Shown: positions 58,180 through 64,000 of the stretch, piece after piece
How the letters are laid out: every line of letters begins with the position of its first letter
Numbering within the stretch: position 1 is the stretch's first letter
NCBI GenBank assembly: GCA_023404095.1
Contig: JAEYDD010000053.1
Location: 39,078-103,077 of the forward strand
Reading direction: 5' to 3'
DNA: 64,000 bases
Origin: Pseudomonadota bacterium
Lineage (GTDB): Bacteria > Pseudomonadota > Alphaproteobacteria > Rhizobiales > Rhizobiaceae
The notes under the pieces: generated by a model
The model's input: only the letters and a program-made list of their open reading frames with translations
Told to the model about the DNA's origin: nothing
The model's database searches: none
Position numbers and translations under genes: made by a program

Positions 58180-59604
58180 ATGGGGAACACGCCTTTGGCA
58201 TTTGATGAAATGATGAATGCGGGCTCATCCCCGCGCCAGCCGTACCAAGACTATCATGAATGGTATGCAAGCCAGGATCGGGCCCGCCTGATCGCAAAAT
58301 CGAGGGACGCCGAGAACATCTTCCGCAAGACAGGCATCACCTTCGCGGTCTACGGCCATGCGGACTCCTCCGAGAAGCTCATCCCCTTCGACATCATCCC
58401 CCGCATCATTTCCGGTCGCGAGTGGCGCAAGCTGGCCCAGGGCATCGAGCAGCGGGTGATCGCGCTGAACGCGTTCCTCGACGACATCTACCACAAGCAG
58501 GAGATCATCCGCGCCGGCCGCATCCCACGCGAACTGATCGAGAAGAACGAGGCCTTCCTGCCGCAGATGATCGGCTTCAAGCCGCCGGGCGGTGTCTATA
58601 CCCACATCGTCGGCACCGACATCGTGCGCACCGGCGAAGACCAGTTCTACGTGCTGGAGGACAACGCCCGCACGCCGTCCGGCGTCAGCTACATGCTGGA
58701 AAACCGCGAAACCATGATGCAGATGTTTCCGGAGCTGTTCCAGCAGAACAAGGTTCGCCCGGTCCAGAACTATCCGAACCTGCTGCGCCAGAGCCTGGCC
58801 TCGCTCGCCCCGCCCGGATGCACCGGCAAACCGCGCGTTGCGGTGCTGACGCCCGGCATCTACAACTCGGCCTTCTACGAGCATGCTTTTCTCGCAGACC
58901 AGATGGGCGTGGAACTGGTGGAAGGATCAGACCTTCGCGTCATCGACGGCAAGGTGAAGATGCGCACCACCCGCGGCTACGAGGCAATCGACGTGCTCTA
59001 CCGCCGCGTTGACGACGATTTCCTCGACCCCCTCACCTTCCGCTCCGATTCGGCGCTCGGCGTGCCTGGCATCATGGACGTCTACCGCGCCGGCAACATC
59101 ACCATCGCCAACGCGCCTGGCACGGGCATATCCGACGACAAGGCGATCTATTCCTACATGCCTGAAATCGTGGAATTCTACACCGGCCGCAAACCGATGC
59201 TGGAAAACGTGCCGACCTGGCGCTGTTCGGAGCCGGACAGCCTGAAGTACGTGCTGGAGCATCTTGAAGAGCTTGTCGTCAAGGAGGTCCACGGCTCCGG
59301 CGGCTACGGCATGCTGGTCGGACCGACCGCGACCCGGCGGGAGCGCGCCCTCTTCGCCGACAAGCTGAACAGCAAGCCGGGCAATTACATCGCCCAGCCG
59401 ACGCTGTCTCTGTCGACCGTGCCGATCCTCGTCAACAAAGGCGTGGCGCCGCGCCACGTCGACCTCCGTCCCTATGTGCTCGTTTCCGACAAGGTGCAGA
59501 TCATTCCCGGTGGGCTGACGCGCGTGGCGCTGAAGGCCGGGTCGCTGGTGGTGAATTCCAGCCAGGGCGGCGGCACCAAGGACACCTGGGTTCTGGAGGA
59601 CTGA
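58180..59604 (+). CDS. Circularly permuted ATP-grasp protein (COG2308)
   Basis: A 474-residue enzyme of the circularly permuted ATP-grasp type. Signatures are QRVIALNAFLDDIYHKQEI, FYVLEDNARTPSGVSYMLENR, LVVKEVHGSGGYGMLVGP and PRHVDLRPYVL. It is predicted to form a peptide or amide bond with ATP. It is the first of three tightly spaced genes (alpha-E protein 5 bases on, then transglutaminase), a set described in comparative genomics as a probable peptide-synthesis/modification system. ATG 58180 has a poor binding site; a start at 58210 is possible. Confidence 0.92.
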   Translation: MGNTPLAFDEMMNAGSSPRQPYQDYHEWYASQDRARLIAKSRDAENIFRKTGITFAVYGHADSSEKLIPFDIIPRIISGREWRKLAQGIEQRVIALNAFLDDIYHKQEIIRAGRIPRELIEKNEAFLPQMIGFKPPGGVYTHIVGTDIVRTGEDQFYVLEDNARTPSGVSYMLENRETMMQMFPELFQQNKVRPVQNYPNLLRQSLASLAPPGCTGKPRVAVLTPGIYNSAFYEHAFLADQMGVELVEGSDLRVIDGKVKMRTTRGYEAIDVLYRRVDDDFLDPLTFRSDSALGVPGIMDVYRAGNITIANAPGTGISDDKAIYSYMPEIVEFYTGRKPMLENVPTWRCSEPDSLKYVLEHLEELVVKEVHGSGGYGMLVGPTATRRERALFADKLNSKPGNYIAQPTLSLSTVPILVNKGVAPRHVDLRPYVLVSDKVQIIPGGLTRVALKAGSLVVNSSQGGGTKDTWVLED

Positions 59605-59609
59605 GCGCC

Positions 59610-60551
59610 ATGCTGGGCAGAACCGCAAACGGACTATACTGGATGTTCCGCTATATCGAGCGGGCAGAAAACACCGCCCGCCTGATCGACGCCGGCCTGC
59701 GCATGTCCCTGACCCGCAGCGATTCCGGCGACGACGACTGGGACGGCGTCCTGCAAAGCGCAGGCGTGCGCGAGGACTACGACAAGGTGCATCCAAGCCT
59801 TTCGGGCCTTGACGCCGTGGACTACCTGCTGCGCGACAAGGCCAATCCCTCGAGCGTGATGTCGTGCGTCGAGGCGGCGCGCAACAACGCCCGCATGGTG
59901 CGCACTGCACTGACCCGCGAGACCTGGGAAGCCGTCAACGAATGCTGGATCGAGCTGAAGCAGGTGCTGGCCCGCAAGGCGCGTTCCACGGACCTGCCCG
60001 AGATCATCGATACGATCAAGCGCCGGGCCGGCCTGATCCGCGGCGCCTTCCACGGAACGATGCTGCGCGACGACATCTACAACTTCGCCCGAATCGGCAC
60101 CTTCATCGAGCGCGCCGACAACACGGCGCGCATCCTCGACGTCAAGTACTACGTGCTGCTGCCGGCGATATCGCAGGTCGGCTCCTCGCTGGACAACATG
60201 CAGTGGGAATCGATCCTGCGCTCGGTTTCCGCCCACCGCTCCTACGGCTGGGTGTATGATGGCGAGTACCGGCCGGCCAACATCGCCCACTTCCTCATCC
60301 TCAATCCGCGCATGCCGCGCTCGCTGGCCTTCAGCTACGACAAGATCGTTAGCAATCTTGGTTTCCTGGCACAGCAGTATGGCGAGACGCACGCGGCCCA
60401 CGAGACCGCATCGGCGACGCTGACGCTTCTGCAGAACCGCTCGATGGATGACATCATGGACCAGGGACTGCATGAATTCATCGAGGAGTTCATCGTCCAG
60501 AACAACCGGCTGGGACAGGAGATCTCGGACGGCTACCGCTTCTACCAGTAG
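59610..60551 (+). CDS. Alpha-E domain protein (COG2307)
   Basis: A 313-residue all-helical protein of the alpha-E family: MLGRTANGLYWMFRYIERAE at the start, RGAFHGTMLRDDIYNFARIG in the middle, then IGTFIERADNTARILDVKYY. It has no enzyme motif and is found nearly always with the ATP-grasp and transglutaminase genes, as here. It probably acts as a partner or scaffold of the ATP-grasp enzyme. It ends 21 bases before the transglutaminase gene. Confidence 0.92.
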   Translation: MLGRTANGLYWMFRYIERAENTARLIDAGLRMSLTRSDSGDDDWDGVLQSAGVREDYDKVHPSLSGLDAVDYLLRDKANPSSVMSCVEAARNNARMVRTALTRETWEAVNECWIELKQVLARKARSTDLPEIIDTIKRRAGLIRGAFHGTMLRDDIYNFARIGTFIERADNTARILDVKYYVLLPAISQVGSSLDNMQWESILRSVSAHRSYGWVYDGEYRPANIAHFLILNPRMPRSLAFSYDKIVSNLGFLAQQYGETHAAHETASATLTLLQNRSMDDIMDQGLHEFIEEFIVQNNRLGQEISDGYRFYQ

Positions 60552-60572
60552 CCTTGCCGGCAGGGGAAATCG

Positions 60573-61397
60573 ATGCGCCTGAAGATCAACCACACCTCCG
60601 TCTACACCTATGACGAACCGGTCCAGTACTCCCTGCAGCGCCTGCGGCTGACGCCGAAGACGCAGCCCGGCCAGACCGTGCTCGACTGGCGCACCACCGT
60701 CCACGGCGCCCATGTTGAAGTGGGCTATGCCGATCATTTCGGCAATCATGTCGATCTCGTCAGCATGAACGCCGACCAGACGACCATCCGCATCGTTGCG
60801 GAGGGCGAGGTAGAGACGGAAGACCGCTCGGGCGTCTTCGGCCCACATCAGGGCTTCGTGCCGCTCTGGCTCTACCTGCGCGACACGGCCCTGACCAAGC
60901 CGGGCCGGCTTGTCCGCGAGCTGGCGCGCACGGCAGAGGGCGAGACCGAACTCGCCCGCATGCACACTCTGATGGCGACGCTGCACAAGGCGGTCGACTA
61001 CAAGGCCGGCGCGACGGCGACCGACACGACCGCCGAGCGCGCCCTGGAAAAGGGCAGCGGCGTCTGCCAGGACCACGCCCATATCATGATCTCCGCCGCC
61101 CGTGTGCTCGGACTGCCGGCACGCTATATGTCCGGCTACCTTTTGATGGACGGTCATGTGGAGCAGGCGGCAAGTCATGCCTGGGCGGACGTCCACATCC
61201 AGGGGCTCGGCTGGGTCGGCTTCGACGCGGCGAACAACATCTGCCCCGACGACAGATACGTGCGCCTGGCGACCGGCCTGTGCTATCGCGACGCCGCCCC
61301 CGTCTCGGGCCTCGTGCTGGGTCGCTCCGCCGAAACGATGAGCGTATCGATCAGGGTGGAAGCGTCAGGGCAGAGCCAGTCGCAGAGCCAGGGCTAG
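60573..61397 (+). CDS. Transglutaminase-like cysteine peptidase family protein
   Basis: A 274-residue protein with an N-terminal beta domain (MRLKINHTSVYTYDEPVQYS) and a papain-like transglutaminase core. The triad is visible: C165 in GSGVCQDHAH, H202 in SHAWADVH and D218 in GFDAANN. It may cleave or cross-link the peptide product of the upstream ATP-grasp enzyme. ATG 60573 follows CAGGGGAAATCG. In many proteobacteria the next gene is the proteasome-like protease Anbu; that gene is absent here. Confidence 0.92.
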   Translation: MRLKINHTSVYTYDEPVQYSLQRLRLTPKTQPGQTVLDWRTTVHGAHVEVGYADHFGNHVDLVSMNADQTTIRIVAEGEVETEDRSGVFGPHQGFVPLWLYLRDTALTKPGRLVRELARTAEGETELARMHTLMATLHKAVDYKAGATATDTTAERALEKGSGVCQDHAHIMISAARVLGLPARYMSGYLLMDGHVEQAASHAWADVHIQGLGWVGFDAANNICPDDRYVRLATGLCYRDAAPVSGLVLGRSAETMSVSIRVEASGQSQSQSQG

Positions 61398-61552
61398 GCA
61401 GGAAAAGGGGATCTGTCCGGCCCATGACACCGGGCACCGTTGCGTTCACGGTGCAATCGCCAACGTCAGCAATGGCGCACGAGTGGCCAGGCTCATCCGG
61501 GGTGCAGTCTGCTTTCGAAGCCAACAGACACCCATCTCAGAAGGTTTGGACG

Positions 61553-61933
61553 TCAGGCCCGACGGGCTTTGCGGTTGGCGTAGCGCCGGTCGCGCTCGGC
61601 CTTGCGGGCTGCTTCGTCCTCAAGGACGCGCGCAATGCGATTCTTGTCAGCCATCTCGCGCGCTTCGATTTCAGCTCTTGCAGCCGCTGCGTGAGCGGCA
61701 TTACGCGCCGCTGTCTCGGCTTCGATACGATTTTGTTCGTCGAGCTTTAGCTGCTCGCGCGCGGCGCGGCGCGATTCGCGGGCTTCGGCGATGGCAAGGC
61801 GTTCCGCCTGTCTGGCCTCACGGTTCGGTTCAGCGGCCTCCTTGGCGGCGCGGTAGGCTCGAAGGAGTGCTGCCTTTGCGTCGGCAGCGGTGCCGCGACG
61901 GTCGGAAAGCTCGCTGTTTCTGATGGTTCTCAA
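61553..61933 (-). CDS. DUF6481 family protein
   Basis: A 126-residue Ala/Arg/Glu-rich protein, predicted to be a continuous charged helix, ending RRYANRKARRA. The N-terminal RNSELSDRRGTAADAKAALL and the composition fit the DUF6481 family of Rhizobiales. Function is unknown; the basic tail suggests nucleic-acid or ribosome contact (inference). It follows, on the same strand, a 74-aa charged protein gene and cspA. Confidence 0.8.
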   Translation of the reverse strand: MRTIRNSELSDRRGTAADAKAALLRAYRAAKEAAEPNREARQAERLAIAEARESRRAAREQLKLDEQNRIEAETAARNAAHAAAARAEIEAREMADKNRIARVLEDEAARKAERDRRYANRKARRA

Positions 61934-61969
61934 ATCTCTACTCCAGTTGAGATGTCATGCCGACCGAAG

Positions 61970-62194
61970 TCATGGCTTTCTGACACGTTTGGAAAGGGGG
62001 CTCGCTGCCGGCTTGATGCTGTCTTGCAATTGCTTCGCAAGACGGGCCTCGCGCAGCCTCAGGGTCTTTTCGTCGCGGGCAACCACGATCGCGTCGAGTT
62101 CTTCAAAGGCGCGTTCGCGAGCGAAGAATTGCGACTGTATCTTGCCGAAGGCAATCTCTGCCTTTTGACGCGGCTTGCTGTAGTTCTCCGTCAT
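61970..62194 (-). CDS. Small charged helical protein, 74 aa
   Basis: A 74-residue hydrophilic protein (MTENYSKPRQKAEIAFGKIQ...), Arg/Glu/Lys-rich and helical, with no domain I can name. ATG 62194 is preceded by GAGAGGGCGAGC; the frame continues upstream into the cspA terminator and is not supported there. It lies between cspA and the DUF6481 gene, 36 bases from the latter, and may be cotranscribed with it. Confidence 0.7.
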   Translation of the reverse strand: MTENYSKPRQKAEIAFGKIQSQFFARERAFEELDAIVVARDEKTLRLREARLAKQLQDSIKPAASPLSKRVRKP

Positions 62195-62233
62195 GCTCGC
62201 CCTCTCTGCGGTGCTCGCCAAGCGAGCGGGAAT

Positions 62234-62263
62234 AAAAAAGGCCAGGCAAAACATTGCCTGACC
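62234..62263 (-). terminator. Rho-independent terminator of cspA
   Basis: On the minus strand GGTCAGGCAA, a 4-base loop, TTGCCTGGCC, then six T's, 65 bases after the cspA stop. One G-T wobble in the 10-base stem. Confidence 0.85.
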
Positions 62264-62327
62264 TCGCTTGGTCTCATGCTCTCGACAGTGCCAGTACATC
62301 CGTGGTCAAGGGAAAGCAGATACCAAT

Positions 62328-62537
62328 TCAAGCAGCCTGGAGATTGCAGGCCGACATCTTGCCCGACTTGTTGTCGCGCTCGAGGTCGTAGCCAAGCTTC
62401 TGGCCTTCGACGATTTCGCGCATTCCGGCGCGCTCGACGGCAGAGATGTGAACGAAGGCGTCAGGGCCGCCGTTGTCGGGCTGAATGAAGCCGAAGCCTT
62501 TAGTGGAATTGAACCATTTAACTGTGCCAGTGGTCAT
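62328..62537 (-). CDS. cspA: Cold shock protein
   Basis: A 69-residue OB-fold RNA/ssDNA-binding protein. The RNP1 motif KGFGFIQPD and RNP2 DAFVHISAV are both present. It melts RNA secondary structure, in cold or stationary phase. ATG 62537 follows GAAAGGGTTCATC. A good sigma-70 promoter at 62685-62713 would give a leader of about 140 bases, the long-leader format of cold-inducible csp genes. A perfect terminator follows. Confidence 0.95.
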   Translation of the reverse strand: MTTGTVKWFNSTKGFGFIQPDNGGPDAFVHISAVERAGMREIVEGQKLGYDLERDNKSGKMSACNLQAA

Positions 62538-62684
62538 GATGAACCCTTTCATAGCAATATAGACGACCGCCACGCGAAAGCGTTGCGGATGATGATAACG
62601 ATTATCGTACGGGGAGGGTTCGTTCAGGGCGCGATGCCAATCGCGCAATAACCAAAAGCTCAGCAGCAAAATATCGATAAATTA

Positions 62685-62713
62685 GAAATAGGGGCTTTGA
62701 TCTCGATTGTCAA
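62685..62713 (-). promoter_or_regulatory. Sigma-70 promoter of cspA
   Basis: Minus-strand TTGACA (62713-62708), 17-base spacer, TATTTC (62690-62685). It sits in the most AT-rich stretch of the neighbourhood. The predicted transcript start is near 62678. Confidence 0.7.
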
Positions 62714-62813
62714 CTTTTAGTTTTCTGAACATTTATTTCAGTCTTGCGGCACAATACATCGGGCGGCGTAAAAGAGCGTTGCATCACCGTCCTGCCAGTC
62801 CCATCTTGTGGCT

Positions 62814-63218
62814 ATGACGAAAAAAGCGACACCAACATTTCGCCACCCCATAACGATCTCACCGACCGATATCGACGAAATGGGTCACGTCAACAATGCC
62901 GTCTACCTTCAATGGGTGCAGGAGGCCGTTGTGCGTTACTGGCAGCATGCCTCTCCCATCGAGGCGCAAGGCCAGCTTCTTTGGGTCGCGCTCAAGCATG
63001 AAATCACCTATCGCATGCCCCTCTTTCTCAATGATACGGTTGAGGCGCTGGTCACTGCCACGGGAACGCGCGGGTCACGAGCGTCCTTCGCGACGTTGTT
63101 CAGACGCGGTGATGATCTGGTGACGGAAGTGCGCAGTTCCTGGTGCTGCGTGGATGCGACCACCCGGCGACCGCGTCGAATCGCTGACGATATCGCCCGG
63201 GTATTTTTACCGGGGTAG
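62814..63218 (+). CDS. Hotdog-fold acyl-CoA thioesterase
   Basis: A 134-residue 4-hydroxybenzoyl-CoA thioesterase-like protein. SPTDIDEMGHVNNAVYLQW is the family active-site segment, with the Asp and the GHVNN turn. It hydrolyses a short acyl- or aryl-CoA of unknown identity. ATG 62814 is used; a GTG two codons upstream is possible. No good binding site is seen before either. It is divergent from cspA. Confidence 0.88.
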   Translation: MTKKATPTFRHPITISPTDIDEMGHVNNAVYLQWVQEAVVRYWQHASPIEAQGQLLWVALKHEITYRMPLFLNDTVEALVTATGTRGSRASFATLFRRGDDLVTEVRSSWCCVDATTRRPRRIADDIARVFLPG

Positions 63219-63236
63219 AAAACGCAGCTGCTCCCA

Positions 63237-63351
63237 AAGCCTGCAATCCCGGGTGGTCGTTTCGACCAGCGGGATCAGTAATGCTCCCTTTGCAGGCTTC
63301 CACGGGTAAGCCGTGACGAACGAAAAAGGCGGGGCCAAGCCCCGCCTTTTT
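63237..63351 (+). ncRNA. Candidate structured RNA with terminator
   Basis: Between the thioesterase stop and a terminator lie nested perfect stems. The outer pair AAGCCTGCAA/TTGCAGGCTT is 63237-63246 with 63290-63299. Inside it are ATCCC/GGGAT (63246-63250, 63271-63275) and a hairpin TGGTCG-TTT-CGACCA (63254-63268). A separate hairpin CACGG-N5-CCGTG (63301-63315) and the terminator follow. CTCCC-containing single strands flank the outer stem. It may be an sRNA, a processed 3' UTR, or a palindromic repeat. I do not match it to a known family. Confidence 0.45.
63323..63351. terminator. Bidirectional rho-independent terminator
   Basis: AAAAAGGCGGGGC, 3-base loop, GCCCCGCCTTTTT: a perfect 13-base stem with A and T runs at its ends. 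It lies 27 bases after the stop of the minus-strand dehydratase gene and downstream of the thioesterase gene, so it serves both. Confidence 0.88.
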
Positions 63352-63377
63352 ATCTTGCGCGTCTTGTGCGCCGCGGT

Positions 63378-64000
63378 CTAGTGGCTGTCCTTGCCCACCG
63401 CATTGCCGCGACATCCCTTGAGGAAGTCGAGGTCGGCGCCGGTGTCAGCCCCCTGGACGTGCTGCTGGTGCAGCCAGGCATAGCCGGACGTCGGCAGGTC
63501 GTGGTTCGGTTGCCATTCGGCCAGGCGCCGTGCCAGTTCCTCCTCGGAAATGTCGAGGTGCAACCGGCGGTTCGGCACGTCGAGCTCGATGAAGTCGCCG
63601 TTCCTGACGACCGCGAGCGGACCGCCGACGGCGGCTTCCGGCGAGGTATGGAGGACGACAGTGCCGTAAGCGGTGCCGGACATACGCGCGTCGGAAATGC
63701 GCACCATGTCGGTGATGCCCTTCTTCAGCACTTTCGGCGGAAGACCCATGTTGCCAACTTCCGCCATGCCGGGGTAGCCCTTCGGGCCACAGTTCTTCAT
63801 GACCATGACGCAGGTCTCGTCGATGTCGAGATTGTCGTCGTTTATCTTGGCCTTGTAGTCGTCGATGTCCTCGAAGACGACCGCCCTGCCCCGGTGCACC
63901 ATCAGATGCGGCGAGGCGGCCGACGGCTTCAGCACCGCGCCCTTCGGCGCGAGGTTGCCGCGCAGGACGACGATGCCGCCCGACTGCGTCAGCGCCTTTT
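63378..64000 (-). CDS. IlvD/Edd family dehydratase, C-terminal part only
   Basis: About 206 codons of a frame entering from the right edge and ending at 63378. GGIVVLRGNLAPKGAVLKPSA, VFEDIDDY, NCGPKGYPGMAEVGNM and DARMSGTAYGTVVLHTSPEA are the IlvD/Edd pattern. The C-terminal GYAWLHQQHVQGADTGADLDFL and GNAVGKDSH point to the sugar-acid branch (arabonate/xylonate-type dehydratase) rather than the branched-chain amino acid enzyme. It would dehydrate an aldonate to a 2-keto-3-deoxy acid. The Fe-S ligand region lies outside the window. Confidence 0.9.
   Translation of the reverse strand, partial: KALTQSGGIVVLRGNLAPKGAVLKPSAASPHLMVHRGRAVVFEDIDDYKAKINDDNLDIDETCVMVMKNCGPKGYPGMAEVGNMGLPPKVLKKGITDMVRISDARMSGTAYGTVVLHTSPEAAVGGPLAVVRNGDFIELDVPNRRLHLDISEEELARRLAEWQPNHDLPTSGYAWLHQQHVQGADTGADLDFLKGCRGNAVGKDSH

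Noticed and set aside
59634..61196. A 520-codon antisense frame across the alpha-E and transglutaminase genes
   Set aside because: It crosses two well-conserved genes, and its composition is that of a GC-bias shadow.

Overview
The window is high-GC DNA with the gene content of a Rhizobiaceae chromosome (Sinorhizobium/Ensifer, Shinella or Rhizobium relatives). The grounds are a ChoX-type choline-binding protein with the full ligand box known from Sinorhizobium meliloti, a NolR regulator, a BacA/SbmA transporter, a bdhA-xdhA-xdhB operon arranged as in S. meliloti, a DUF6481 protein, and palindromic repeats of the rhizobial RIME type. I see no rRNA, tRNA, IS element, prophage or CRISPR array. 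Species assignment is inference.

Layout. 1-4152 (minus): three-gene operon of a long coiled-coil protein, an unrecognised 382-aa protein and an AAA+ ATPase that runs off the left edge. 4363-5362 (minus): cytochrome c and thymidine kinase. 5591-8656 (plus): choXWV choline ABC importer. 8846-10083: HugZ-like protein and nolR. 10270-15823: omega-aminotransferase, DCC-family protein, aldose epimerase, adenine deaminase and a trio of tiny genes (DUF4160, DUF2442, unknown). 15826-19834: alpha-glucosidase, malate/lactate dehydrogenase-family enzyme and KDG kinase. 19935-22773 (minus): der, a membrane-anchored TPR protein and NnrU. 22913-29561: polysaccharide deacetylase, bacA, MFS transporter, map, luciferase-like monooxygenase and a glycosyltransferase. 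29604-31813 (minus): ECF42 sigma factor, its DGPF partner and an SRPBCC protein.

32565-45815 is mainly carbon and purine catabolism: glpK; bdhA-xdhA-xdhB; a LysR regulator; puuD-guaD; and a minus-strand operon puuE-uraD-allA-uraH. Together these encode guanine to xanthine to urate to hydroxyisourate to OHCU to allantoin to allantoate, plus ureidoglycolate cleavage. Adenine deaminase at 13433 feeds hypoxanthine into the same route. No XdhC and no allantoate hydrolase are seen here. Two PRC-barrel proteins flank the block.

46320-57881: a head-to-head FAD oxidoreductase/mnmD pair, a large multi-PAS hybrid histidine kinase, a non-pyrrolysine MttB-family methyltransferase, cytochrome c, host-attachment protein, a DEAD-box helicase and a DMT exporter. 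58180-61397: ATP-grasp / alpha-E / transglutaminase operon of the type that often accompanies the Anbu proteasome-like protease, but without Anbu. 61553-62537 (minus): cspA and two small charged proteins. 62814-64000: thioesterase, a strongly structured intergenic segment, and the end of an IlvD/Edd-family dehydratase.

The observations I consider most worth checking are: a repeated promoter motif TGTCGG-N17-CGTC upstream of both the DGPF-ECF42 pair and the SRPBCC gene; the unrecognised AAA+ operon; the nested-stem RNA candidate at 63237-63351; a perfect inverted repeat before puuD; the CATG-overlapped divergent start codons at 47496-47499; and a RIME-like repeat that supplies a Shine-Dalgarno sequence.
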